From the NCBI RefSeq assembly GCF_041027365.1, contig NZ_JBFTEH010000001.1:62001-126000 (forward strand): a DNA stretch of 64,000 bases. The letters run 5' to 3'. Both the position numbers and the translations under genes were made by a program. This document shows positions 35,426 to 44,337 of this stretch, piece by piece (the stretch's first letter is position 1; each line of letters opens with the position of its first letter). Under the pieces are notes generated by a model, which was not told the origin of the DNA, did not search any database, and worked only from the letters and a program-made list of their open reading frames with translations. Source of the stretch: VKMB-3413 sp041027365. Lineage in GTDB: Bacteria > Pseudomonadota > Alphaproteobacteria > Rhizobiales > Rhizobiaceae.

Positions 35426-37432
35426 ATGCCGATGACTTCCAGACTCGCCTTCCAGCCGCAGCCGCAGCCGAGAGATCGGCAGATCCAGGAAATGCTGCGG
35501 CAGATCCACGGCTTGCAGAAGCGCGGCAAGTTCCGCGAGAGCCGGCCGCTTTGCGAAAAGCTCGCGAGCATGGGCGTCCATACAGCCGATTCCCTGCATT
35601 TCCATGGCCTTGCCCTGCGCGCCGGCGGCGATCTCATGGGCGCGCTGGTCAGGATCAACGCGGCGGTCGAGATGCGCCCGAAGGACGCCCGCCTGCTGAA
35701 CTCCCTCGGCGTGATCCTGCTGGAGCTGAAGGAGCACGAGGCGGCGATCGCGATCTTCAAGCGCGCCACCGAGGCGGACGGCAAACTGTACGATGCCTGG
35801 GGCAATCTCGGCGTCGCCCTGAAGCGGGTGGAACGCTACGAGGCGGCGGAACTCGCCTTGCGCTGCGCCTTCGAGATCGACCGGACCCGCGTCGAGCCGC
35901 TGATCGAGATGGTCGGCCTGATGATGGACCAGCGCCTTTACGAGAAGGCGGCAGAAGCACTCGACTACATCATGGCCGAATGCGGCGACCGCTTCCCGAA
36001 CCTGCGGCTGAAGCGTCTCCAGATCGCGGTCTGGCTAGAGGACTTCGACTATATCGGCACGCACTACGAGAGCATCGATCGCAGCGGCCTCAGCGTGGAC
36101 GATCAGGCGCATTTCGCCAATATCTGGGCGAAATACCTGGAAATCGAGGGACGTGACGAGGAGGGAATCGCCCTGCTCGAGAAGTGGGCGCGCGTGAAGT
36201 CGAAGCATCAGAGCCAGATCCAGTCCTATCTCGGCGTGCGATACGCCGAGACAGGCCGGCTCGACGAGGGCATCGCCTGGCACAAGCGCGCTCTCAAACG
36301 CGATCCCGAGCACGTCGCCGCCCGGTATAATCTCGCCTTTCTGCAGTTTCAGAAGGGCGCGGATCTCCCGGCAGCCTTTGCCAATTACGAGTGGCGCTGG
36401 CAGTCGCGCTCCTTTCCCTCGCAGCGCCGCGTCTTCGATGCGCCCCGCTGGCGGGGAGAGCCGCTGGAGGGAAAGAAGCTGCTCGTCTGGCGCGAACAGG
36501 GTATCGGCGACGAGGTGCGCTTCGCCTCGCTCCTGCCGGAGCTCGAGAACGCCGGCGCCGAGGTCACGTTCGAAGCCGCGCCCAAGCTGAGGCCGCTCTG
36601 GGAACGCTCTTTCCCCTGGGCGACGATCCGCAACGAGGGGCCGGCCGACTGCCGTGGCGAGGCGGCTTACGGCGACTACGACTACCAGATCCCCGTCGGC
36701 TCGCTCGGCGCCATCCTCCGGCCCAGCGTCGATGCTTTCGAGGCGCGGCAGGCCCCCTGGATCCGCCGCGACTTCACCGCCGAACAGGCGGTCCGTGACA
36801 ACCTCGGTCTGAAGAAGTCGGATATCCTGATCGGCCTGTGCTGGCGCTCGTCCAACCAGGCCACCTCCCGCAACCGGTACTTCCTGCGCATCGAGGACCT
36901 GGTGCCGCTGAAGGCGCTCGACGGCTGCACGTTCCTCAACGTCCAGTACGACAGCGCGCCCGAAGAGCTCACGGCGATCCGCGGCCTCGGGCTGCCATTG
37001 CATCATTGCGCCAACCTTGATCAGAAGAACGACCTGATCGGTGCCTCGGCGCTGATCGGCGCCTGCGATCTGGTGATCTCGGTGGGCGTGGCGGTCGCCG
37101 ACCTGGCGGCCGGCCTCGGTCGGCCGCTGATCCAGATCGCCAAGGAGACGTCGGAGATCTACCTCGGCACCGATCACGTGCCGTGGTTCCCGACCTGCAT
37201 GTCGGTGCGCATGCCGCCGGACAGCGGCGCCGGCGCCATCGCCGACATCATCGCGCGCTGGCCGTCGATCCGGGAGTGGATGGCATCGATCCCGACGGGC
37301 GATCGCGAGAGCGCCGTCGCCGCCGGAGACGATGCGGCATCGACCCCGGCCCCGGAAACGTCGCTCGACCACGACTATGGCGCGCTGGGCGCATGGTCCC
37401 GGCCGGACGTGCGCAAGGAAGCGGCGGCCTGA
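35426..37432 (+). CDS. TPR-domain glycosyltransferase, FlmG-like
   Basis: 668-residue cytoplasmic protein. TPR-like helical repeats fill roughly residues 20-330 (for example LLNSLGVILLELKEHEAAIAI and the next, DAWGNLGVALKRVERYEAAE). The C-terminal half, from KLLVWREQGIGDEVRFASLL to about residue 620, resembles the GT-B-like domain seen in TPR-containing O-glycosyltransferases and heptosyltransferases. The Caulobacter flagellin glycosyltransferase FlmG has this TPR plus glycosyltransferase layout and uses pseudaminic acid. Its place directly divergent from the pse genes supports a FlmG-like role. The ATG at 35426 is preferred; 35432 is also possible. Confidence 0.8.
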   Translation: MPMTSRLAFQPQPQPRDRQIQEMLRQIHGLQKRGKFRESRPLCEKLASMGVHTADSLHFHGLALRAGGDLMGALVRINAAVEMRPKDARLLNSLGVILLELKEHEAAIAIFKRATEADGKLYDAWGNLGVALKRVERYEAAELALRCAFEIDRTRVEPLIEMVGLMMDQRLYEKAAEALDYIMAECGDRFPNLRLKRLQIAVWLEDFDYIGTHYESIDRSGLSVDDQAHFANIWAKYLEIEGRDEEGIALLEKWARVKSKHQSQIQSYLGVRYAETGRLDEGIAWHKRALKRDPEHVAARYNLAFLQFQKGADLPAAFANYEWRWQSRSFPSQRRVFDAPRWRGEPLEGKKLLVWREQGIGDEVRFASLLPELENAGAEVTFEAAPKLRPLWERSFPWATIRNEGPADCRGEAAYGDYDYQIPVGSLGAILRPSVDAFEARQAPWIRRDFTAEQAVRDNLGLKKSDILIGLCWRSSNQATSRNRYFLRIEDLVPLKALDGCTFLNVQYDSAPEELTAIRGLGLPLHHCANLDQKNDLIGASALIGACDLVISVGVAVADLAAGLGRPLIQIAKETSEIYLGTDHVPWFPTCMSVRMPPDSGAGAIADIIARWPSIREWMASIPTGDRESAVAAGDDAASTPAPETSLDHDYGALGAWSRPDVRKEAAA

Positions 37433-37525
37433 GCCGGGGCCGCCGCGACCGACGCGCCTCCTGCATGAGGACTGGTTCGGGCTCGGCTCCGCCAGGCGCC
37501 GGGCGGCCCGGCCGACCGTATTGAT

Positions 37526-38743
37526 CTACGGCGAGACCAGCCGGAAGAGGTGGGCGAGGTCCTTGAAGAAGATCCTGAGATGCGCCGCGGGATCGCGGCG
37601 CGTCAGTTTCTTGTTCATGTAGGACTCCCAGGTCAGCCGCTGGACGTCCCGGTCGCGGCAGATCGAGACGAAGCGCTCGCGCTGCTTGTCGGAGCGGTAC
37701 CAGAAGCGCTGCATGATCCCGAGGATCCAGAACACCCTGCCATGCTCGCGCATGAACGCCTTGCGGGCGGCGGACAGGGCGCGCGCGTCGCCGCTCCCAA
37801 GGAAACGCTCGGCCGCCGCCGCGACCATCTCGGCGGAGACCATGGCGTAGTAGATGCCCTCGCCGGAGGCGGGCGCGACGACGCCGGCGGCATCGCCTGC
37901 GAGGATGACGTCGCGGCCGTTGTCCCAGCGCTTCAGCGGCTTCATCGGGATCGGTGCGCCTTCGCGGCGGATCGTCTCGGCCTCTGCAAGCCCCGAGGCC
38001 TCCCGCAGCCTCGCGACGGCCAAGCGCAGACCATAGCCCTTCTGCGCGCTGCCCGTGCCGATCGAGGCGGTCTCCCCGTGGGGGAAGATCCAGCCGTAGA
38101 AGTCCGGCGAGATCGTGCCCTGATAGTAGACGTCGCAGCGCGTCGGATCGTAGTCGGCGGTCCCGCCGGCGGCCGGTGACCGGACGATCTCGTGATAGGC
38201 GAAGACGCACGCGACCTTGTCGGCACCCGGCACCGCCTGCCGCCCGACCGCCGAGCGTGCGCCGTCGGCGCCGACGACGAGGCGGGCGTTCACGCGGTGG
38301 ATCGGGCCGGCCGCGCCGCCGCTGCGATAGACGACGGCGGGAGCGCCTGCGGCATCGCGCTCGATGCGCAGGAAGGTGCCGCTGCGCCGCCTCGCGCCGG
38401 ACCGGGCTGCGCGCCGGCGCAGCCATTCGTCGAAGTCCTTGCGGTCCACCATGCCGACATAGCCGTTGCCGTCGATCGGCATCGACACGCGTTTGTCGGA
38501 GGGCGCCACCATCTGCGCGGCGCCGATCCGGGCGACGAGGAGCTCGGGCGCGATCTGGAAGTCGCGCACCAGCCGCGGCGGGATCGCGCCGCCGCAGGGC
38601 TTGATCCGCCCCTCGCGGTCGAGGAGCACCACCGAATGGCCGGCGCGGGCGAGGATTTCCGCCGCCGTCGCCCCGGCCGGGCCGCCACCGACCACGACCA
38701 CGTCGGCCGTCTCGATCTCGTTCGTCGCTGTCGTGTCGCTCAT
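37526..38743 (-). CDS. bchP: Geranylgeranyl bacteriochlorophyll reductase BchP
   Basis: Reduces the geranylgeranyl tail of bacteriochlorophyll to phytyl. The 405-residue flavoprotein has VVVGGGPAGATAAEILARAG at the start, the family's KPCGGAIPPRLVRDF, GADGARSAVGR, and the FAD motif DVILAGDAAGVVAPASGEGIYYA. It overlaps the upstream pucC-like gene by 4 bases (ATGA). The order bchG-pucC-like-bchP equals bchG-orf428-bchP of Rhodobacter. Confidence 0.96.
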   Translation of the reverse strand: MSDTTATNEIETADVVVVGGGPAGATAAEILARAGHSVVLLDREGRIKPCGGAIPPRLVRDFQIAPELLVARIGAAQMVAPSDKRVSMPIDGNGYVGMVDRKDFDEWLRRRAARSGARRRSGTFLRIERDAAGAPAVVYRSGGAAGPIHRVNARLVVGADGARSAVGRQAVPGADKVACVFAYHEIVRSPAAGGTADYDPTRCDVYYQGTISPDFYGWIFPHGETASIGTGSAQKGYGLRLAVARLREASGLAEAETIRREGAPIPMKPLKRWDNGRDVILAGDAAGVVAPASGEGIYYAMVSAEMVAAAAERFLGSGDARALSAARKAFMREHGRVFWILGIMQRFWYRSDKQRERFVSICRDRDVQRLTWESYMNKKLTRRDPAAHLRIFFKDLAHLFRLVSP

Positions 38744-40116
38744 GCCGGCACCGCCATTTCCGAAGGTCCATCACCCGCCTCGTCCGCCCTCGGCCACCCG
38801 GCCGTCGTCTTGGCCGACCGGCCGGCGGGGATGGCCCTCAGCGCCAGCCAGCCGGAGAGGAGGAAGAGCAGGGCTTCCGCGCCGAAGACGGCGGCATAGG
38901 CGTCGGCCTGCGAGGCGAGAACGCGGCCGGCCGCATCGACGGCGACGGTTCCGAGGAAGCCGCCGAGGCCGAAGGCGATCGCCTGGGCGGCCCCGAAGAC
39001 ACCCATGCGGACGCCCTCGCGGGCCTTGGCCCCTTCGCCGGCGAGCGCCATCATCGCGCCGATCGCCGTCACGGCGAAGACGCCGTTGCCGAGGCCGAGC
39101 GCGAAGACCACCGGGCTCAGCGGGAAGCGCGCGACGAGGCGCGGCGAGAACGCGAGACCGGCGAGCGCCGCCGCGGCGGCAAGGCAGCCGAGGATGCAGA
39201 GCGCCCGGATGAGGCCGGGCAACCGCTTCGACAGGAGCCCGCCGGCGATCGCGACGAGGATCATGCCGACGAGCACGCCGCCGTGCTGGGAACTCGACAA
39301 GAGCGTCGTCTCGCCGGGCGTCATGTGGAAGACGAGGCCGGCAAAGGGTTCGAGCACCAGGTCCTGGGCGCTGTAGGCGAGCATGGAGACGAAGACGAAG
39401 ACGGTGAACCGCCGCGTCGCCGGCTCGCGCCAGACCTCGGCAAGCGCGGCGCGGAAGCTTACCTTCGCCGCCGGTGCGGCGGCGTCTGGGGCATTGGCGC
39501 GCACCGGGTGCTGCGGCTCCACGCCGGCTACGGCGACGAGACTGACGAGGAAGGCGGCGGCGCAGACGACCGCCGTCACGACGATCAGGCGCTGCGGCGA
39601 GTAGGGATCGAGGAAGTGGCCGGCCAGCGCGGTGGTAATCGCGAAGCCGGCGATCATCATGACCCAGATCAGCGTCGCCGCCGGCGCGCGGCGGGCGGGC
39701 GAGACGCTGGTGGCGACGAGGGTCAGGAGATGCGTCCCCGCCGCGCCGACCCCGGCGCCGATCATCAGGAAGGCGAGTGCGGCCGCCGCGATGCCGAGCA
39801 TCGGCGAAAAGCCCATCAGGGCCGTCGCCCCGGCGGCTCCTGTCGCGCCGAGCGCCAGCACCGCCATGCCGGCCAGGATGAAGGGCGTGCGCCGCCGGCC
39901 GCCGTCGCCGTCGTGGCCGAAGCGGGGCCGGAGCATCTGCATGGCGTAGTGCAGGCCGACGAGGGCGCCCGGCAGCATCGCGGGCAGCGACAGCTCGACC
40001 ACCATGATCCGGTTCATCGTCGAGGTGGTGAGCACCACCATCGCACCCAGCGCCGTCTGGACGAGGGCGAGGCGGACGATCGACAGCCAGCCGAGACCTT
40101 CGCCGCGCGCCGCCAC
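38740..40116 (-). CDS. PucC-family MFS protein (orf428/Bch2 type)
   Basis: 458-residue 12-helix membrane protein of the PucC/LhaA group in the major facilitator superfamily. It begins with GWLSIVRLALVQTALGAMVV, and TLNRIMVVEL of the family appears as STMNRIMVVELSLPAMLPG. Such proteins are thought to help assemble light-harvesting complexes or deliver bacteriochlorophyll. The GTG start is preceded by GGAGG inside the end of bchG. It is a paralogue of the lhaA gene at 52602. Confidence 0.92.
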   Translation of the reverse strand: MAARGEGLGWLSIVRLALVQTALGAMVVLTTSTMNRIMVVELSLPAMLPGALVGLHYAMQMLRPRFGHDGDGGRRRTPFILAGMAVLALGATGAAGATALMGFSPMLGIAAAALAFLMIGAGVGAAGTHLLTLVATSVSPARRAPAATLIWVMMIAGFAITTALAGHFLDPYSPQRLIVVTAVVCAAAFLVSLVAVAGVEPQHPVRANAPDAAAPAAKVSFRAALAEVWREPATRRFTVFVFVSMLAYSAQDLVLEPFAGLVFHMTPGETTLLSSSQHGGVLVGMILVAIAGGLLSKRLPGLIRALCILGCLAAAAALAGLAFSPRLVARFPLSPVVFALGLGNGVFAVTAIGAMMALAGEGAKAREGVRMGVFGAAQAIAFGLGGFLGTVAVDAAGRVLASQADAYAAVFGAEALLFLLSGWLALRAIPAGRSAKTTAGWPRADEAGDGPSEMAVPA

Positions 40117-40117
40117 C

Positions 40118-41035
40118 TCAGCCTCCGAGGACGGCGCTCAGCGCGAAGGCCGAGACCATCATGCCGGCGACGTAGAGGCTCGTGCCGGTCGCGTTGTACC
40201 AGGGCGCGAGGCCGCGCGGATCGGCGAAGAAGCGCCGCATCAGGACGCTCTGCGCGGCGAGCAGGACGACCACGACGCCGGCATAGATCGGCTCGCCCCA
40301 GGCGGCGAGCAGGCCGCCGACGATCGCCTGGGGAAGCGCCATGACGAGGCACGCGATCAGCGCCGCGGCGGAGACGCCGTACTGCACCGGCAGCGTGCGC
40401 ACGCCGAGGGCGGTGTCGCCCTCGATCGACTTGAAGTCGTTCAGCGTCATGATGCCGTGCGCGCCGACGCTGTAGAGATAGGCGAGGAGGACGATCCGCA
40501 TGTCCGGCAGACCGCCGGCGACGACCGCTGCGCCGGTGAACCAGGCGAGGCCCTCGTAGGAAATGGCGACCGCGGCATTGCCCCACCAGCCGTTGCGCTT
40601 CAGCCGGAGGGGCGGGGCGCTGTAGGCCCAGGCGAAGACGCAGCCGAGGAGCGAGGCGGCGCCGACCACCGGCCCGAGCAGCCAGGCCACGAGAAGCGAC
40701 AGCGCCGTCCAGCCGATCGCCATGTAGAGGCCGGAGCGGCCGGGCATGCGGCCGGAGGGGATCGGCCGCTGCGGCTCGTTGATCGCGTCGACATGCCGGT
40801 CGAACCAGTCGTTCACCGCCTGGCTCGCGCCGCAGAGGAGCGGACCGGCAAGGACGATGCCGGCGATCACGGTCGTGACGGTGCCAGGGTCCACCGTCGC
40901 CGAGGAGCGGGCGGAGATCGCACCGCAGGCGAAGGCCCACATCGGCGCGAACCAGGTGATCGGCTTGAGAAGTTCGAGCGCCGCCGAGGCGGACGGGCGC
41001 GCGGAGGCCGGGGCGTCGAGTGTCAAGCGGCTCAT
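40118..41035 (-). CDS. bchG: Bacteriochlorophyll synthase BchG
   Basis: UbiA-family prenyltransferase that esterifies bacteriochlorophyllide a with geranylgeranyl diphosphate. The 305-residue membrane protein has the first Asp-rich motif in QAVNDWFDRHVDAINEPQRPIPSG and a second in TLNDFKSIEGDTALGVRTLP. A perfect palindromic PpsR-type operator is centred about 38 bases upstream of the ATG, so direct repression by PpsR is likely. Confidence 0.97.
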   Translation of the reverse strand: MSRLTLDAPASARPSASAALELLKPITWFAPMWAFACGAISARSSATVDPGTVTTVIAGIVLAGPLLCGASQAVNDWFDRHVDAINEPQRPIPSGRMPGRSGLYMAIGWTALSLLVAWLLGPVVGAASLLGCVFAWAYSAPPLRLKRNGWWGNAAVAISYEGLAWFTGAAVVAGGLPDMRIVLLAYLYSVGAHGIMTLNDFKSIEGDTALGVRTLPVQYGVSAAALIACLVMALPQAIVGGLLAAWGEPIYAGVVVVLLAAQSVLMRRFFADPRGLAPWYNATGTSLYVAGMMVSAFALSAVLGG

Positions 41036-41060
41036 ACAAGGAGGCTAGGCTGTACGGGTG

Positions 41061-41086
41061 GAAGTGTCAATCGCGATTGACACTTC
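41061..41086. promoter_or_regulatory. PpsR/CrtJ operator palindrome upstream of bchG
   Basis: A perfect 26-bp palindrome centred at 41073/41074 whose core TGTCAATCGCGATTGACA (41065-41082) fits the PpsR/CrtJ consensus TGT-N12-ACA in both half sites. It lies 26 bases before the bchG ATG, between bchG and ppsR. Base symmetry is exact over the whole 26 bases. Confidence 0.85.
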
Positions 41087-41199
41087 GGGCGCTCGTTCCC
41101 TGCTGCCGGCGCCCGCGCCGTGGCGCACGCTTTCGCGCTCAGCCAGCCCACCGTGTCGCGATGCGCCGCTCCAGCGACGCCCGAAACCGCCGGCCTGTC

Positions 41200-42627
41200 C
41201 TAGGAGGCGTCGTCGTCGCCCTGGCCAAACTCGCCGATGCCGTAGCGCCGGAGCTTGGAATAGAGGCTCTGGCGGGACAGGCCGAGCATCTCCGCCGCGG
41301 AGGCGCGGTTGTTGCGCGTCAGGTCCAGCGCTGCCTCGATGCACAGCTGTTCGATGATGTCGGCGGTCTCCCGGACGATCTCGCGCAGCGGTACGCGGCC
41401 GACGAGGCCGGTCATGTCGTTGGCCGAGCGGAACGGCTCGGACGGTGCCGGCGTGGTGGGCAGGCGCGAGGAGCGGCGGATCGAAAAGCCGTAGAACCGC
41501 TTGTCGTTCTGGTCGATGGCGGAGCCGCTGACGTCGACCTCGGTCGTGCCGCCATACTGGGTGTAGAGCACCGTCGAGAAGGAGCGCACGAAGCCGTCCG
41601 AATCGATCGCGGTCTTCAGGACGGAGAGCTCGACACCGCGTCGGCCGATCATCTCGGCGAGCGAGCGACCGATGGCCTGGTTGCGGGTGGCGATCTCGGA
41701 GAGGTCGAGAAAGCTCTCGTTGACCGCGGTGATCGCGAAGTCCGGATCGACGACGACGATCGCGTCCGGCGATTCCTGTCCCACCAGCCCGAGCAGATCG
41801 AATCCGTCCACGTCCCTGGCCGGGGCCGCGCCGATGAGGAAGCGGATCGACAGGCGGCCGGCGCCATGCTGGCGATAGAAGCGGACGGCCACCCCGGTCG
41901 GGCCGTCGCTGCCGGCGAGGGTGAGCTCGCCGCTTTCCGCTTCGCCCGACTTGCGGGCGGCGGCGAACAGGCCGTCGAGATCGCGGAGATCACCCACGGC
42001 GACGAGGACGCCGGCACTCTGGCCGATCAGCCGTCGGCCCTCCGTCTCGAACAGCGTCCGGGCGGCCGTGTTCGCCTCGACGATCTTGCGCGTCCCGGCA
42101 TCGACGATCACGATCGGCTCGGACGCGGTGTCGAAGAGGACGCGGTACTGCGCCTCGGCGTTGCGCAGCCGGGCATAGTCGGTCTCGAGGGCCAGCTGCG
42201 TCTCGACCAGCTTCTGCTGCAGGACGGCCATGGTGCGCAGGTCGCGCCCGAGCGCGAGGCGGGCGCCGTCCTTCGACAGCGGCAGCAAGGAATAGCTGAT
42301 CGGCAGATCCGGGCCGTCCGGCATCGAATGGTTGATCTCGCGGCGGGCCGGCGCGTCTTCGTTGGAGCGTTCGGCGAGCAGCCGCTCCACCTTTTGGCGG
42401 CTCTCGGCGGTGACCACGTCGACGAATTTCTTCCCGATCCAGCTCTTCTCGACTTCGCCGAAAAGATCCGTCTCGCGGATCGCCACGTCGACAATCGTCC
42501 CCGACCGGTCCAACAGCAACGCCACGTCCGTCGCGGCGGTGACCATGGTGGAGACCAGCGCCGCCTCGAGATTTGCGAAGGAACGGACCGGATCAGAGAA
42601 CGGCCGGCCGCCGCTGGGATGATTCAT
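41200..42627 (-). CDS. ppsR: Photosynthesis gene repressor PpsR (CrtJ)
   Basis: Redox-responsive aerobic repressor of bch, crt and puc genes. The 475-residue product has an N-terminal PAS-like domain (about 20-130), a Q-linker helix (about 135-160), two further PAS domains (about 160-265 and 280-385), and a C-terminal Fis-type helix-turn-helix NNRASAAEMLGLSRQSLYSKL (439-459, with the recognition helix at its end). Only one cysteine is present, Cys429 just before the HTH. The position matching the second redox cysteine of Rhodobacter sphaeroides PpsR has none. The ATG at 42627 is abutted by AGAGGA. It lies 41 bases downstream of aerR. Confidence 0.95.
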   Translation of the reverse strand: MNHPSGGRPFSDPVRSFANLEAALVSTMVTAATDVALLLDRSGTIVDVAIRETDLFGEVEKSWIGKKFVDVVTAESRQKVERLLAERSNEDAPARREINHSMPDGPDLPISYSLLPLSKDGARLALGRDLRTMAVLQQKLVETQLALETDYARLRNAEAQYRVLFDTASEPIVIVDAGTRKIVEANTAARTLFETEGRRLIGQSAGVLVAVGDLRDLDGLFAAARKSGEAESGELTLAGSDGPTGVAVRFYRQHGAGRLSIRFLIGAAPARDVDGFDLLGLVGQESPDAIVVVDPDFAITAVNESFLDLSEIATRNQAIGRSLAEMIGRRGVELSVLKTAIDSDGFVRSFSTVLYTQYGGTTEVDVSGSAIDQNDKRFYGFSIRRSSRLPTTPAPSEPFRSANDMTGLVGRVPLREIVRETADIIEQLCIEAALDLTRNNRASAAEMLGLSRQSLYSKLRRYGIGEFGQGDDDAS

Positions 42628-42668
42628 TCCTCTAACACCCGCCTGTTGGGGCCTTGCTCCCTTCAGCC

Positions 42669-43565
42669 TCACCGATCCGGATGCGGCAGCCTCCCCCCGA
42701 GCGGGCACAGGAGACTGGCACGTGCAACGGCCGCACGAGCATTCGTCTCGATCAGATCTACTCCATAGGCATCTAAAGAAGTATCGCCCTGTGTGAAAGC
42801 CCACCCGCCGAGAAAGATGCGCGTATTCGCCGCAGCCGACGCGGATCTAAGGGCCGCGACCTGCCCGGCAAGCGGCGGCAGGAAGCGTTCGCTGCCGACG
42901 CTGAGACCAACAGCGTCGAACGGCCGGCGGGAGACTGCGGCGCGAAGATCGTCGAGCGAGGCGGCGATCTCGACGGCGACGCTCCAGCCGGCCTTGAGGA
43001 AGAGTTCGGCGAGGACGAACAGGCCGAAGGTGTGCTGTTCCCCGGGCACGCCCGCCAGCAGCAGGCTGCGCTCGCCGCCCTCCCGGCTGGCCTCGGAATC
43101 GCGCAGCGTGCCGAGCGCGCGCAGCATCTGCTGCAGTCGTGCCGACTTCGCCGTCACCTCGACGAAGCTCATCCGGTCGTCCGCCCACATCTCGCCGATG
43201 TGGCGGATCGCCGGCGCCATGATGTCGAGCAGGATCGTTTCGAGATTCATGCCGCTGTCGCGCAACTGCAGGAGGTGCTCCCACTGCGAATCGCGGCTGT
43301 CGGAAAGGACGAGGCCGAGGAATCGGTCCGCTTCGCTGTCTCTGCCGAAGTCCGGCAGACGCCTGGCCGCGCCGGCGCCCTGTTCGCCGTCGCCGCAATG
43401 GGCGGCGTAGAGGCGCGGGATCACCTGCGCGACGATCGTTTCGGACAGGCAACGCTCCCACCGGGACGGGGGCGGGTTGTCAATCCGGGTGGACACGTCC
43501 ACGCTGACCCTGGATGAAGTTCGCGGACGCCGCGTCTGTCTGTCTGCCTGCAAAGTCCCTGCCAT
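42669..43565 (-). CDS. aerR: PpsR antirepressor AerR (PpaA), B12-binding
   Basis: Cobalamin-binding light/oxygen-responsive partner of PpsR. The 298-residue product has a helical B12-binding-2 domain (about 80-155, with HIGEMWADDRMSFVEVTAK) and a Rossmann-like B12 domain. In place of the usual Asp-x-His-x-x-Gly, it reads EQHTFG with His178 as candidate cobalt ligand. GGAGG lies about 9 bases before the ATG at 43565. Roughly 75 poorly conserved N-terminal residues precede the core; in Rhodobacter capsulatus AerR occurs in long and short forms, and an internal start could do the same here. Confidence 0.92.
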   Translation of the reverse strand: MAGTLQADRQTRRPRTSSRVSVDVSTRIDNPPPSRWERCLSETIVAQVIPRLYAAHCGDGEQGAGAARRLPDFGRDSEADRFLGLVLSDSRDSQWEHLLQLRDSGMNLETILLDIMAPAIRHIGEMWADDRMSFVEVTAKSARLQQMLRALGTLRDSEASREGGERSLLLAGVPGEQHTFGLFVLAELFLKAGWSVAVEIAASLDDLRAAVSRRPFDAVGLSVGSERFLPPLAGQVAALRSASAAANTRIFLGGWAFTQGDTSLDAYGVDLIETNARAAVARASLLCPLGGRLPHPDR

Positions 43566-43706
43566 CGGTAAGGTCCTCCGGCCCCTCGGCGAGCGCATAG
43601 TGACCTGCATCTCCGGAAAACCGGGAGGCTAAGGCGGCGAGCCGATCCCAACGGCCCGACTCTCTCCCAAACGCGCCGCGATTGCAATCCGCGAATACCA
43701 TGAGCC

Positions 43707-43740
43707 TGTAAATCTTAATGGACGTCAATTTAACTTGACA
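43707..43740. promoter_or_regulatory. Two near-consensus PpsR sites upstream of bchF
   Basis: Two overlapping TGT-N12-ACA-like sites, each with one mismatch: TGT-N12-ACG (43707-43724) and CGT-N12-ACA (43723-43740). The second holds an internal inverted repeat GTCAA-N6-TTGAC. They lie 31-64 bases before the bchF ATG, in the divergent region shared with aerR, which is AT-rich compared with its surroundings. Confidence 0.55.
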
Positions 43741-43770
43741 CTTTGCCGGTCTCGGTTGCACTCTCCGCTC

Positions 43771-44337
43771 ATGGCACCGAGCGATCCGCGACATTCCGAA
43801 AGCGCCAGAACCGTGGAGCATCGGCCCCCGAAAGCGGCCGCCGGCCTGTACACGGACCTGGAACGCCGCCGCCGCGACGCCTCGCCCTGGACGCTGGTGC
43901 AGGGCATTCTGGCGCCGCTGCAATTCCTGATATTCCTGGTCAGTCTCGGCCTCGTCTGCCGCTATCTTGCAACCGGGGCGGGCTACGAAGCGGCAGCCGT
44001 CTCCGTCGTCGCCAAGACCGTCGCGCTCTACGCCATCATGGTCACTGGCTCGATCTGGGAAAAGGCGGTCTTCGGCCGCTGGCTGTTCGCGCCCGCCTTC
44101 TTCTTTGAGGACGTCGTGTCGATGGGGGTGATAGCCCTCCATACCGCGTATCTCGTGATGCTCTTTGCCGATCTCGGCTCGCCGGGTGTGCGCTTCGCCG
44201 TCGCCCTGGCCGGCTATGCCGCCTATGTCGTCAATGCCGGGCAGTTCGTCCTGAAGCTGCGGGCGGCGCGGCTTCAGGGCGCGGCGGCGGCAGTGCAGCC
44301 GATCGGCGGCGCCGCGTCCGCACGGGTGCCGGCATGA
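43771..44337 (+). CDS. bchF: 2-vinyl bacteriochlorophyllide hydratase BchF
   Basis: Hydrates the C3 vinyl group on the way to bacteriochlorophyll a. The 188-residue membrane protein contains LYTDLERRRRDASPWTLVQG, a first membrane helix LQFLIFLVSLGLVCRYL, GSIWEKAVFGRWLFAPAFF and EDVVSMGVIALHTAYL. The ATG at 43771 gives a normal length. It overlaps bchN by 4 bases and heads the large bchFNBHLM-puh transcription unit. Confidence 0.95.
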   Translation: MAPSDPRHSESARTVEHRPPKAAAGLYTDLERRRRDASPWTLVQGILAPLQFLIFLVSLGLVCRYLATGAGYEAAAVSVVAKTVALYAIMVTGSIWEKAVFGRWLFAPAFFFEDVVSMGVIALHTAYLVMLFADLGSPGVRFAVALAGYAAYVVNAGQFVLKLRAARLQGAAAAVQPIGGAASARVPA

